Below, piece after piece: positions 24,755 to 33,661 of a DNA stretch of 64,000 bases. Source of the stretch: Leifsonia psychrotolerans (GTDB lineage Bacteria; Actinomycetota; Actinomycetes; Actinomycetales; Microbacteriaceae); the NCBI RefSeq assembly GCF_013410665.1, contig NZ_JACCFM010000001.1, forward strand, positions 2,108,001 to 2,172,000. Direction: 5' to 3'. The notes below the pieces were generated by a model. It saw only the letters and a program-made list of their open reading frames with translations. It did not search any database and had not been told where the DNA came from. The stretch's first letter is position 1, and every line of letters starts with the position of its first letter. Made by a program: the position numbers and the translations under genes.

Positions 24755-27700
24755 TGTCGTTCTCCATCAGGTTGGTGCGTTCGGATGAATCAGGATCAGG
24801 GTGAGCGGCCGAGTCAGGCGAATCGAGAGCAGGCCCGGGCTCGAGCGCCAGATCAGCGCCCTCGAGGGGGGTCGAGGGCACTGCGTCTGCGGGCACCGCG
24901 TCAGTCGGTACTGCGTCGGACGAAGCCGGCTGAGTCTGCACCGCTGCGGGCGCCTTATCGCGCTTCTGCCGCCTCGCCGCTTTGGCTGCTGCCTTCGCTT
25001 GACGGCGGATGGCATCGCGGTTGGCTTCCCGCACCGCCTCGCGACCGGCCCCCGTCGGGATCGACAAGAGCAGTGTCGCCCCGAACACGATGACGATGAC
25101 GAGTAGTGAGAGTTTACGAATCAGCGAGTCGCCCGGGTTGGCGACGGTCTCGTGAGCCGTCGCATCCGCCGCATCAGCCACCTGCCAGAGCTCACCAAAA
25201 TTGGTCGCGCCGACGGGAACCAATGCGGAATTTCCATCCAGAGAGGTCAACGCTCGTCGCTGCGTCTCGGCGGCAGGAGGAGTCGTCGGTTCAGTCGTTC
25301 CGGGCGCACCGGGTGCCACAGCTGCAGGCCGCAACAGCACAAAACGGATGCCGTGATCGATGAGAGGAGTCGCAGTGTCGAGCCCACTTCGCGAGGTGAG
25401 GTTTCCGACCAAAGTGGCGAACTCACGGTCCTCGGAACTGAGAGTGAGATCGGTGTTCGCCAGGGTTGATTGGCTGTCGAGAGTCACATCCGCACCGCGG
25501 ACGATGGTGGCGAACATGGCACCATCGGGTTGGGCAATAAGTTCGAGAGTGCTCACGCGCGGGTCGATTCCCGCCTCTGCTCCCACGAATGCGGGCAGTG
25601 TGCGTCCGATGCCCTTGGCCACCGCGCTTGTGCCAAGCGACTGCGCCGCCGCCAGCGGCACCGCAACAATTGCCAGAAGCAGTGTGAGCACAATCGCAGG
25701 GGCAAGGGCGAATCGGCCGAGCCCCCGGAGTGCGAAGACCGCTGCCCCGACGAGTCCGAGCCAGTACAGGCTAAGCCCGGAACCGCTCCACAGCGAGACC
25801 GGAATCTCCCCGGCGCTGGTCACAAAAACCTGGTTTGCGGCAACGGCAGTGCCGAGTCCGAGCAATGCCGTGAGCAGGGCAAAGCTCGCCCCGCGCGACC
25901 CACGCAGGAACAGCGCGACGATCGCCAGAACCGCAAGCGGCGCCAAGACGATCGGAACGATCAACTCGGCGTTCACGCCCGACAGACCAAGATCCTGCAG
26001 GATCGAGTTCCAGCCGCCGAATTCCCCGGAGGGAAAACCGAGCAGAAGCTGCCAAACCGAAGGGTTCAGGTGCGCAACCGGCGCGCCGGGATCGGCCAGA
26101 AGGCCCACCCAGTTCGCTCGCAGACCCTGATCCCAAATCAGCGGAGCCGCCAGCGCCAGGGCCGGCAGCGGAATTCCGATGAAGCGCATGATTCGACGGC
26201 CGCTGATCACGACGCAGATCAGCCATCCGATCAGCAGTGCGGGAGCGAGCGATGGGGCGCAGGCGACGATGGCCGCGAACAGCAACGCCGCCGATGCGGA
26301 TGCCGACCACGAACGCACTGCTCCGACCCCAGCAACCACGAGCCAGGGAAGCAGAAGGTGCACGATGATCGCGGCCGGACGCCCCTCGGCCAGTGCGGTG
26401 AGGAACGGCGGCGCCAGGAACCACAGCACCGCGGCGACGGCGCGCAGGCCGTTTCTCCGCGTGAGCCGCGCAGCGGCCGCCCATGCGCCGAGCGCAGCAG
26501 CGGGCAGCGCGATGAAATACAGAAGAACGAGAGCGAAGGACGGCGACCAGAACGTGAGGGAGCCCAGAACGGCGAGCACCGCGGTGAACGGATCGGCGGC
26601 CCCTACGAATCCGAGGCCGATATCACGCCAGCCATAGGCCACGTTGTTCCACAGCTCGCCGAGCGTTCCCGACAGCGGAAGCAGTCCCCCGCCAGCCAGT
26701 GTTTGAGCACCCAGAAGAGGAGAAAGGACCCCGAGCCCCACGCACGCCGCGATCACCACAACCCAGCCTCCGCCGCCCGAGAAGAAGTCAAGATCAGGCT
26801 TCTCACCGCGCGCTGCTGTGATGGTTGCCTCGCGCTTCAGCGCATGGCGCCGGCGCACCACTGCGGATGGCACCCGCAAGGAGGCAAGGGATGCCCATCC
26901 CACGGTGCGCGTCTCCGCCAGACGGCGGCGGGAATTGCCAAGACGCATCGGGGCGAATGCCGCGCCGAATGCTGCGGCGAACTCACCGATGATTGCCCCG
27001 GGTTCCTTCCGCAGGAGCTGGCCGATCGAGCGCAGAATCGCCAAGGGCACCAACGTGAGCCAGTGGAACGGAAGCGCCCAGGCGGGCGAGTAGACAAGTC
27101 GACGATGAAGTTGAGCGGACCGCTCGGCGCGCATCCGCCGGCGCCGCGGCTTTCCGCGTGAGGAGCCGTTGGGGCCGGCCACACCGTCTTCAGCCGTCGC
27201 CACGCGCGCCGTTGAGGCCACCGAAACGCGCCATCCAGCCAGTCGGACACGGATGCAGAAGTCAAGAGCATCGTCAACGACAGGCAGTGCGGGGTCGAAA
27301 CCACCAAGCTTTTCCCACACGGCGTGGCGCACAAGCATGCCACCGGCGCTCACGCCGAGGACATCGCTCATGCCGTCGTACTGCCCCTGATCCAACTCAT
27401 TCTCAACGAGTGTCACGGTAGCGCCGGAGGGGGTCACTGATTCGCCAAAATCGTGAATGTAGTCGTCGGCGACCCACTCCATGACCTTCGGTCCGGCGAC
27501 CGCAACCGAGGGAGCGATCTCGAGTTCACCGAGCAGCGCGGCCAACGCTTCGGGGTGCGGGGCACTGTCCTGAGCGAGGAACCAGAGCATCTCGTTATCG
27601 CTGGACGGAGACGGCGTCACCCGGACCGCAGCATTGATCGCCTCGCCGAACGTCAGATCTGTCTCGGCCGCCAGGAGATGGGTCGGGCCGAAGACCGCAA

Positions 27701-27848
27701 GAAGTTCGCCCGTGGCATCCGTTGAGCCGCAGTCGACGGTAATGATGACGTCGGGCTGTCTAGTCTGCTTCGTGAGCGCGTCAAGTGTGCGTTCGAGGTG
27801 TTTTTGGCCGTTGCGGGCAACGAGGATGGCGGTGACTCGGGGTTGCAT
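24744..27848 (-). CDS. Large membrane glycosyltransferase family 2 protein
   Basis: 1034 residues. GT2 domain 1-250: MQPRVTAILVARNGQKHLE, acidic VDCGSTDATG, and DDALDFCIRVRLAGW. Then a basic linker (SSRGKPRRRRMRAER) and about ten or more TM helices (about 350-730), an extracytoplasmic part of about 150 residues, a last TM near 900-920, and a charged Lys/Ala-rich tail (RRQAKAAAKAARRQKRDK) ending in a repeated DAVPTDAVPADAVP. Membrane-embedded envelope glycosyltransferase by architecture; acceptor unknown. Upstream is whiB. Confidence 0.88.
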   Translation of the reverse strand: MQPRVTAILVARNGQKHLERTLDALTKQTRQPDVIITVDCGSTDATGELLAVFGPTHLLAAETDLTFGEAINAAVRVTPSPSSDNEMLWFLAQDSAPHPEALAALLGELEIAPSVAVAGPKVMEWVADDYIHDFGESVTPSGATVTLVENELDQGQYDGMSDVLGVSAGGMLVRHAVWEKLGGFDPALPVVDDALDFCIRVRLAGWRVSVASTARVATAEDGVAGPNGSSRGKPRRRRMRAERSAQLHRRLVYSPAWALPFHWLTLVPLAILRSIGQLLRKEPGAIIGEFAAAFGAAFAPMRLGNSRRRLAETRTVGWASLASLRVPSAVVRRRHALKREATITAARGEKPDLDFFSGGGGWVVVIAACVGLGVLSPLLGAQTLAGGGLLPLSGTLGELWNNVAYGWRDIGLGFVGAADPFTAVLAVLGSLTFWSPSFALVLLYFIALPAAALGAWAAAARLTRRNGLRAVAAVLWFLAPPFLTALAEGRPAAIIVHLLLPWLVVAGVGAVRSWSASASAALLFAAIVACAPSLAPALLIGWLICVVISGRRIMRFIGIPLPALALAAPLIWDQGLRANWVGLLADPGAPVAHLNPSVWQLLLGFPSGEFGGWNSILQDLGLSGVNAELIVPIVLAPLAVLAIVALFLRGSRGASFALLTALLGLGTAVAANQVFVTSAGEIPVSLWSGSGLSLYWLGLVGAAVFALRGLGRFALAPAIVLTLLLAIVAVPLAAAQSLGTSAVAKGIGRTLPAFVGAEAGIDPRVSTLELIAQPDGAMFATIVRGADVTLDSQSTLANTDLTLSSEDREFATLVGNLTSRSGLDTATPLIDHGIRFVLLRPAAVAPGAPGTTEPTTPPAAETQRRALTSLDGNSALVPVGATNFGELWQVADAADATAHETVANPGDSLIRKLSLLVIVIVFGATLLLSIPTGAGREAVREANRDAIRRQAKAAAKAARRQKRDKAPAAVQTQPASSDAVPTDAVPADAVPSTPLEGADLALEPGPALDSPDSAAHPDPDSSERTNLMENDNAH

Positions 27849-27972
27849 ATCGCAATCAGCCTAGGTTGGGTTCTGGCCCCGGGCGACCGGGAGCCACGGC
27901 GCGCCTGAAATCAGTGTGAGCCAAACGATGGAAAGGCCTGACCGGATGCGTCCGGACGCCCCGGTCACCCCG

Positions 27973-28296
27973 CTAGCCCGCGCGCTTGCGCAGTTTGCGG
28001 CGTTCGCGCTCGGAGAGGCCCCCCCAAATGCCGAAGCGCTCATCATTCGACAGCGCGTATTCGAGGCATTGGGTCTTTACCTCACAGGAGGAGCAGATCT
28101 TCTTCGCGTCTCGAGTCGATCCACCCTTTTCGGGGAAGAATGCCTCGGGATCGGTCTGCGCACACAGGGAATCGGCTTGCCACGACAGAGGATTGTCGTC
28201 ACCGACCTTGACGGCGCGAACACCGGGCACGCCCAACTGAAGAGGATCGACGAACCAATCATCGGGCACCCCCGAACGATTCTCAGGTATTGCCAT
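27973..28296 (-). CDS. whiB2: WhiB-family transcription factor (WhiB2-like)
   Basis: 107 residues from ATG 28296 (MAIPENRSG). Four iron-sulfur cluster cysteines in the Wbl pattern: CAQTDPEAFFP, then ICSSCEVKTQC; followed by the G-W turn GIWGGLSERERRKLRKR for DNA/sigma contact. Wbl proteins bind the primary sigma factor; WhiB2 is linked to septation. The neighbourhood (DUF5719, GT2, metallopeptidase-like, DUF3499, manA) matches WhiB2 loci. A GTG at 28308 is an alternative start. Confidence 0.92.
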   Translation of the reverse strand: MAIPENRSGVPDDWFVDPLQLGVPGVRAVKVGDDNPLSWQADSLCAQTDPEAFFPEKGGSTRDAKKICSSCEVKTQCLEYALSNDERFGIWGGLSERERRKLRKRAG

Positions 28297-28345
28297 ACCA
28301 AATCCCACCCATCGTTCGAACGCCCATCGATTGAGCGACCCCCTA

Positions 28346-28375
28346 ATTACACCGGTGTAGTTCCCCGTTCGTCAA
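28346..28375 (-). promoter_or_regulatory. whiB promoter with overlapping perfect palindrome
   Basis: Minus strand: TTGACG (28375-28370), 18-bp spacer, TGTAAT (28351-28346), about 50 nt before the whiB start. A perfect 12-bp palindrome TACACCGGTGTA at 28348-28359 overlaps the -10, suggesting an operator. The binding protein is not known. Confidence 0.55.
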
Positions 28376-28440
28376 GTCGCAGATAGTAAACCCTCAATAT
28401 CGGCTGGAGAGTTGCGACGCGCCCAAGATTAATATTTCGT

Positions 28441-29421
28441 TCACTCGGAACGAGTTGAAGCCTGATTTCTAGCTGTCCATGCGCTTTGAACCATCTCTTC
28501 GAGGGTGTGTCGCATCTGCCATTTGAGGTCGCGGGCCGCATGGTCGCCTGAGGCAACGATACGGTCGGGATCCCCCGCACGGCGCGGCGCGAGAGTGGGT
28601 TCGAAGGCGATTCCAGTGACGGTTGCCACCGTCGACATGATTTGGCCAACGGAGACACCGTCACCGCTACCGAGGTTGTAGACCGCCTCAATCGGCTCGC
28701 CGGCTTCCATTCTCTGGGCCGCGGCGACATGCGAGATCGCCAGGTCGGCAACGTGGATGTAGTCCCGCACGCAGGTGCCGTCTGGTGTGTTGTAGTCATT
28801 TCCGTTGATGCGCGGCGTTCGCCCGTCGACGAGTGCGTCGAAGATAAGCGGAAAGAGGTTGTGGGGGCTGGTGTCGCGAAGTTCCGGGTCACCGGATCCC
28901 ACGACGTTGAAGTAGCGCAGACTCGTGTGTCGCAGTCCGGTGGCGATTCCTTGATCACGCAGCAACCATTCGCCGATCAGCTTGGTCTCGCCATAGGGCG
29001 ACTCAGGGCTCTTTGCCGTGCTCTCGGTCACGAGATCGGTGCTCGGGGTGCCGTAAACGGCGGCACTCGAGGAGAAGACGATGTTCTCGACGCCCGCCTC
29101 GTGCATGGCCTGCAACAGTGTGACGGTGGCCGATACGTTCTGCTCGTAGGTGTGCATCGGCCGCTGCACCGACACCCCCGCATACTTGAAACCCGCGACG
29201 TGCACGACACCGGTGATCGGCACGGAACTCTCGGCGAAGGTACGCCGCAGCAGCGCTGCGTCGAGAATACTACCCTGCACGAACGGCACGCCATCCGGCA
29301 CGAACGCCGCGTGGCCACTCGACAGATCGTCGATGACGACGACGTCGATGCCCTCGGCAAGAAATGCGCGTACGACGTGAGATCCGATGTAACCGGCTCC
29401 TCCTGTGACAAGCCAAGCCAT
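28441..29421 (-). CDS. galE: UDP-glucose 4-epimerase
   Basis: 326 residues. NAD-dependent SDR enzyme interconverting UDP-glucose and UDP-galactose (some members act on the N-acetyl forms). Seen: TGGAGYIGSH at the N-terminus, VIDDLSSGH, catalytic SSSAAVYG and YGETKLIGE (YxxxK). Length is normal. Start ATG 29421 has AGAGGA 8 nt upstream; the open extension to 29493 is not supported. Probably feeds the surface polysaccharide genes downstream. Confidence 0.93.
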   Translation of the reverse strand: MAWLVTGGAGYIGSHVVRAFLAEGIDVVVIDDLSSGHAAFVPDGVPFVQGSILDAALLRRTFAESSVPITGVVHVAGFKYAGVSVQRPMHTYEQNVSATVTLLQAMHEAGVENIVFSSSAAVYGTPSTDLVTESTAKSPESPYGETKLIGEWLLRDQGIATGLRHTSLRYFNVVGSGDPELRDTSPHNLFPLIFDALVDGRTPRINGNDYNTPDGTCVRDYIHVADLAISHVAAAQRMEAGEPIEAVYNLGSGDGVSVGQIMSTVATVTGIAFEPTLAPRRAGDPDRIVASGDHAARDLKWQMRHTLEEMVQSAWTARNQASTRSE

Positions 29422-29529
29422 CTGACAATCCTCTGTTTCAGCCGGAGGCCGCGCGCCGCCGAATACATTCAGGCTACCGGCACGGACGCGCACGGACGGA
29501 TGAAAAAGTGCGAAAAAGCAGGCGAGAGA

Positions 29530-30843
29530 CTAATTCCCGACCGTCGCAAGAAAAACCTCTCCGGCACCCGCAAAGGTGAGCGTGCCCTCGTCGGGCGTGA
29601 TGAAGACCGATTCGCCGCGCTTCAGCACGACGGATGAGGCGGCGCCGGCCACGAGAAATCCGCCGGCGGTGCAGAGCGCAATCGCAGGCCCGGTGAGAGC
29701 GAACTGACGCAGCGGTACCGGGAGCGCGGGAGCAGGAGCGGCCGGAGCCGCGGCGGCGAGCGCAGCATCCGTTCCCGCCTCGATCTGAATCAGTTCGAAG
29801 TCGGGTATCTCGGGCGCATACACCGTCACTCCCGGTGTCGAACGCGACGAGGGCATCAACAGGGGCACCGGACCCGGGGTGAAGTCGAGCACCGCAAGCA
29901 ACTCGTCGACGTCGACGTGTTTCGGGGTGAGACCGCCACGCAGAACATTGTCTGAGGCTGCCATCAATTCGATTCCGAGACCCGAAAGATATGCGTGGAT
30001 GTTGCCGGCCGGAAGGTAGAGCGCTTCTCCGCGCGTGAGGGAGATCCGGTTCAACAGGAGCGAGAGCACGATGCCCGGATCCCCCGGGTAGGACGCCGCC
30101 AGGCTACGCACGGTCTCAAACTCGACAGCGAAGCCGATGTGTGCACCACCCTCGGCCAGGTAGGCGGCGTGCTCGGCGAGCGCCACCACGCGTTCGACCA
30201 GCCACGCCACTTCACCGCTGTCGCCACCGCGCCCATCGCGTAACAACCAGTCGACGGCCGCCTGCACACCACCCACGCCGGCGAGACGCGATTCGAGCGC
30301 GTCGAGAGCCCCAACCTGTGGGGTGTCGGATGCCGCATCGAGGGCACGCAGTTCGGCCATAATCTGGGCCACCGAGTCCCGGGGTCGAAAGCCGCAGAGC
30401 GCCTCAAAGCGCTCGCTCAGCGCGACGATGAGCTCGGGCTTGTGAAATGCATCCCGATAGTTGCGCTCGGGGGCGTCGAGTGGAAGACCCGCAGCGTTCT
30501 CACGGTCAAAGCCGTCTCTGGCTTGTCGCATCGACGGATGCGCTTGCAACGAGAGCGGACCGGCCGCAGCGAGGATTTTGAGGAGAAATGGCAGACGCGC
30601 GCCGAATGACGCCACCGCGTTCGATCCGAGCGCCTGCTCGGGGTCGGCTGCGATCCAGTCCGCCAGGGTGAGCGCGCCCCCGACCTGGGCAGGATCGATG
30701 ATCGTGGCCGGCGCCCCGGCGTGCGCCCCGAGCCAGAGTTCGGCCTCGGGTTCCCCCGATGCCGGATACCCGAGCAGCCCCGCGATTGCGGTCGTCGAAC
30801 CCCACGCGTACGGACGCGGCGAATTAGTGATGCCCACAAACAT
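29530..30843 (-). CDS. manA: Mannose-6-phosphate isomerase, class I
   Basis: 437-residue zinc enzyme interconverting fructose-6-phosphate and mannose-6-phosphate, giving GDP-mannose precursors. Seen: N-terminal RPYAWGSTTAIAGLLG, QAHPSMRQA, HKPELIVAL, and the metal-site segment YLPAGNIHAYLSGLGIELM with NVLRGGLTPKHVD. ATG 30843 preceded by GGAG. Upstream of galE on the same strand, 108 bp apart; divergent from the acyl-CoA dehydrogenase gene. Confidence 0.93.
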   Translation of the reverse strand: MFVGITNSPRPYAWGSTTAIAGLLGYPASGEPEAELWLGAHAGAPATIIDPAQVGGALTLADWIAADPEQALGSNAVASFGARLPFLLKILAAAGPLSLQAHPSMRQARDGFDRENAAGLPLDAPERNYRDAFHKPELIVALSERFEALCGFRPRDSVAQIMAELRALDAASDTPQVGALDALESRLAGVGGVQAAVDWLLRDGRGGDSGEVAWLVERVVALAEHAAYLAEGGAHIGFAVEFETVRSLAASYPGDPGIVLSLLLNRISLTRGEALYLPAGNIHAYLSGLGIELMAASDNVLRGGLTPKHVDVDELLAVLDFTPGPVPLLMPSSRSTPGVTVYAPEIPDFELIQIEAGTDAALAAAAPAAPAPALPVPLRQFALTGPAIALCTAGGFLVAGAASSVVLKRGESVFITPDEGTLTFAGAGEVFLATVGN

Positions 30844-30977
30844 GGCGTTCTCCGCTCGTGAATCTTTGAGTCCAAGCTACCAACTACTTGGGAAGGCCCG
30901 GCGCGCCCGCCTATGCTGACGTCGACTTGACCGACGGCCGCGTTCCGAGTGGCTGCAGCATTCAACGGAGCACAGAC
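30844..30977 (+). promoter_or_regulatory. manA / acyl-CoA dehydrogenase intergenic region
   Basis: 134 bp between divergent genes. A plausible rightward promoter is TTGGGA, 18-bp spacer, TATGCT (30912-30917), about 60 nt before the dehydrogenase start. No clear leftward promoter was picked. Confidence 0.35.
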
Positions 30978-32156
30978 ATGACATTTGAGCTACTCGGCGG
31001 CGATTTCTATGGGTATGCGAACCTGCTGAGCGAGCAGGAAAAGACGGCGCTGTCTGACTTGCGTGACTACCTCGACACCGAGGTTCGGCCGATCGTGAAC
31101 GACTTTTGGAATCGTGGGGAGTTTCCCTTCGAAGTCGTGAAGCCTTTGGCCGCGCTCGGCGTCTATTCCTTTGGCTGGGATGAGACGAAGCCGTTCGAGA
31201 ACTCGGCCGTCTTCCGAGGCTTCGTGGCTCTCGAGCTCGCACGAATCGACGCCTCCGTTGCCACATTCCGTGGCGTGCAGGATGGCCTCGCCATGGGCTC
31301 GATCTCGGCCACGGGCTCTGTCGAGCAGCGCGCAGAATGGTTGCCGAAGATGGCGAGCGGAGAAATCGTGGGTGCCTTCGGACTCACCGAACCCCTCTCG
31401 GGTTCTGACGCGGCGAAGGGTCTGCGCACGACGGCCACGCGTGAGGGAGAGAACTGGACGCTGAATGGTTCTAAGCGGTGGATCGGCAACGCCACGTTCT
31501 CGGATGTGACGATCATCTGGGCGAAGGATGTCGCCGACGGTCAGGTCAAGGGTTTCATTGTGCCGACCGATACGGCCGGATATACCGCGACCAAAATCGA
31601 AGGAAAAATAAGCCTCCGTTCGGTACAGAACGCCGACATCGTGCTTGAGAACGTGGTCGTTCCCGAGCGCAATCGGCTCCAGAACGCCCACTCCTTCACC
31701 GACACCGCGCGCGTGTTGCGTCTAACGCGCGCTGACGTGTCCTGGGCCGCGGTCGGTATCGCGATGGGTGCCTACGAGGCAGCAGTCGCCTATTCGACCT
31801 CCCGGGTGCAGTTCGGCAAACCGATCGGCGGCCACCAGCTGGTGCAAGATCTGCTGGTGAAGAGCCTCGGAAACATCACCGCCAGCCTCGGCATGGTGGT
31901 GCGGGTATCACAGATGCTCGACGAGGGCACCCAGCGCGACGAGCACTCGGCCCTCGCCAAGTTGTACACGACGTCACGGATGCGCGAGACCGTGGCCTGG
32001 TGCCGCGAGCTCTTCGGCGGCAACGGCATCACCCTTGACCACGACGTCGCCCGGTTCTTCTCCGATGCAGAGGCCATCTACTCCTACGAAGGCACCCAGG
32101 AGATGAACACGCTCATTGTCGGACGGGCGATCACAGGTCAGGCCGCGTTCGTCTAA
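30978..32156 (+). CDS. Acyl-CoA dehydrogenase, glutaryl-CoA dehydrogenase-like
   Basis: 392 residues, FAD enzyme for alpha,beta-desaturation of acyl-CoA. Seen: AFGLTEPLSGSDA (FAD/substrate loop), NGSKRWIGNATFSDV, and the C-terminal YEGTQEMNTLIVGRAITGQA. The YEGT position is where glutaryl-CoA dehydrogenases place the catalytic Glu, which also fits overall length. Substrate cannot be fixed from sequence. Start ATG 30978 with CGGAG upstream; a longer frame to 30888 is unsupported. A monocistronic metabolic gene bordered by the repeat at 32.2 kb. Confidence 0.88.
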   Translation: MTFELLGGDFYGYANLLSEQEKTALSDLRDYLDTEVRPIVNDFWNRGEFPFEVVKPLAALGVYSFGWDETKPFENSAVFRGFVALELARIDASVATFRGVQDGLAMGSISATGSVEQRAEWLPKMASGEIVGAFGLTEPLSGSDAAKGLRTTATREGENWTLNGSKRWIGNATFSDVTIIWAKDVADGQVKGFIVPTDTAGYTATKIEGKISLRSVQNADIVLENVVVPERNRLQNAHSFTDTARVLRLTRADVSWAAVGIAMGAYEAAVAYSTSRVQFGKPIGGHQLVQDLLVKSLGNITASLGMVVRVSQMLDEGTQRDEHSALAKLYTTSRMRETVAWCRELFGGNGITLDHDVARFFSDAEAIYSYEGTQEMNTLIVGRAITGQAAFV

Positions 32157-32191
32157 GCGTTGCTCAAGCCGCTCCGCTGGTCGAACCCCTC

Positions 32192-32267
32192 CGCTGGTCG
32201 AGCGTGTCGAGACCCGGGGGCGCACACCCGACACTGCCTCACGTGGTCTCAACACGCTCGACCAGCG
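32192..32267. repeat. Inverted repeat, 23-bp arms (same family as 16 kb array)
   Basis: Left arm 32192-32214 (CGCTGGTCGAGCGTGTCGAG plus ACC) and right arm 32245-32267 are inverted copies with one mismatch, separated by a 30-nt loop. A partial copy CCGCTGGTCGAACCC precedes it at about 32173. It lies 36 bp after the dehydrogenase stop and before the ligase gene, where it could act as a terminator or 3' stabiliser. Confidence 0.85.
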
Positions 32268-32323
32268 AATACTGGCCCACCGGGGGCACGGATCGGCAAC
32301 CGGCCCCGCACTATCCTGAGAAG

Positions 32324-33628
32324 ATGCCCAACGCTCGCAGCCGATTCGCCGTTCGAACCTTTGCGGTGTTTGCGCTCTTCACCCTGCTGGCCGGCCAATT
32401 TTGGCGTAACCTTCTCGGCTGGTGGGGGTTCGGTGCCGTTGCGGCTTTCGTATTGATCGGCGCCGTTGTCTTTCTCGTTCGACTGAAGCCCGACTGGTCC
32501 TGGCGACGATTCCCGAAGTCGCTCATCGCGTTTCTCGCAGTGGCGGTTCTGTCGATCGCGTGGTCGTTTTACCCGGGGGCGTCGGCCATCGGTGTGACAC
32601 TGCAGCTGGCGACGACAGTCAGCGCCCTCTTCGTGGCGTTGTGCCTGACCTGGACTGAGTTCGTGCGCACGTTCTCGCTTGCCCTGCGTTGGGTTCTTGG
32701 CCTCTCCCTCTTCTTTGAGCTCATCGTCGCCGTGTTCGTGCGGCAACCCGTTCTGCCGTTCTTCGTCGAATATGATCTGCAGAAGATTCCGGATGCCTTC
32801 TATTGGTCACTGGGAAAGCTTTTCTCGGGCGGACCGATCGAGGGCATCGTGGCCAACCGAAACATTCTTGGTTTCATTGCGCTGTTAGGCGTGATCGTGT
32901 TCGCAGTGCAGCTGGCGGCCGGCACGGTGCGGCGCGGCTGGGGCATGGCCTGGCTGATTCTGGCCATCGGGATGCTCGCGCTCACCCGATCGGCAACCGT
33001 GACGATTGCGGCCCTGGTCGTTGCCCTCGTGCTGCTCTTCGCGCTCTGGGCGCGCCAGGTCGGCCCGCAGGGGCGTCGAGGGGTCTACCTGACGGCTAGC
33101 GCATCCGTGATCGTATTCGTGGCCGTGCTTGCGATCTTCTTCTCGAGAATTCTCAACCTGCTCGGCAAGAGTGACGACCTCACGGGCCGCTTCGATATTT
33201 GGCGCAGCGTCACAGATTTGGCGGTTCAACGTCCGGTCTTCGGGTGGGGTTGGGTGAGCTACTGGGCACCCTGGGTCGAACCGTTCGCTCACCTGGCCGA
33301 ACGGAAGGGCGTGGTCTACCTGCAGGCGCACAACGCCTGGCTTGACGTGTGGCTGCAACTGGGGATCGTCGGAGTGCTCGTTTTCGCGGCGCTGGTCGTG
33401 TCGACTCTCTGGCGGAGCTGGTTTCTCGCCGTCGACCGCCCGCGCGTTGGCGTCGCGGATACACAGCCCTACTCGGCCTCTTCCCTTCTGCCCCTTCTGC
33501 TCATGGCGGCATTACTGGCACAGAGCATGACTGAAAGCCGCATTCTGATCGAGTACGGCTGGGTTGTGCTCGTGGTGTTGGCCGTCGTCACAAAACGGGC
33601 GCAAGGGCGCACCGTGCCGATGCCCTGA
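32324..33628 (+). CDS. O-antigen ligase/polymerase-type membrane protein (paralog 1)
   Basis: 434 residues, about 10-12 TM helices. Wzy_C/WaaL-type signature: GRFDIWRSV, GWGWVSYW in the large extracytoplasmic loop, then QAHNAWLDVWLQLGIVG with the His that is essential in WaaL-type ligases. Likely a polymerase or ligase for a lipid-linked surface glycan. Start ATG 32324 has no strong ribosome binding site; TATCCT lies 6 nt upstream, possibly a leaderless start. The next gene is a paralog of identical length. Confidence 0.85.
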   Translation: MPNARSRFAVRTFAVFALFTLLAGQFWRNLLGWWGFGAVAAFVLIGAVVFLVRLKPDWSWRRFPKSLIAFLAVAVLSIAWSFYPGASAIGVTLQLATTVSALFVALCLTWTEFVRTFSLALRWVLGLSLFFELIVAVFVRQPVLPFFVEYDLQKIPDAFYWSLGKLFSGGPIEGIVANRNILGFIALLGVIVFAVQLAAGTVRRGWGMAWLILAIGMLALTRSATVTIAALVVALVLLFALWARQVGPQGRRGVYLTASASVIVFVAVLAIFFSRILNLLGKSDDLTGRFDIWRSVTDLAVQRPVFGWGWVSYWAPWVEPFAHLAERKGVVYLQAHNAWLDVWLQLGIVGVLVFAALVVSTLWRSWFLAVDRPRVGVADTQPYSASSLLPLLLMAALLAQSMTESRILIEYGWVVLVVLAVVTKRAQGRTVPMP

Positions 33629-33661
33629 ACCGACAGCGCGAGCCGGTAGCGTAGAACAGCA

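Noticed and set aside
25470..27161. 563-residue plus-strand ORF
   Set aside because: Antisense shadow of the membrane glycosyltransferase; composition (Arg/Gln/Glu-rich, no domain) is typical of GC-rich antisense frames.
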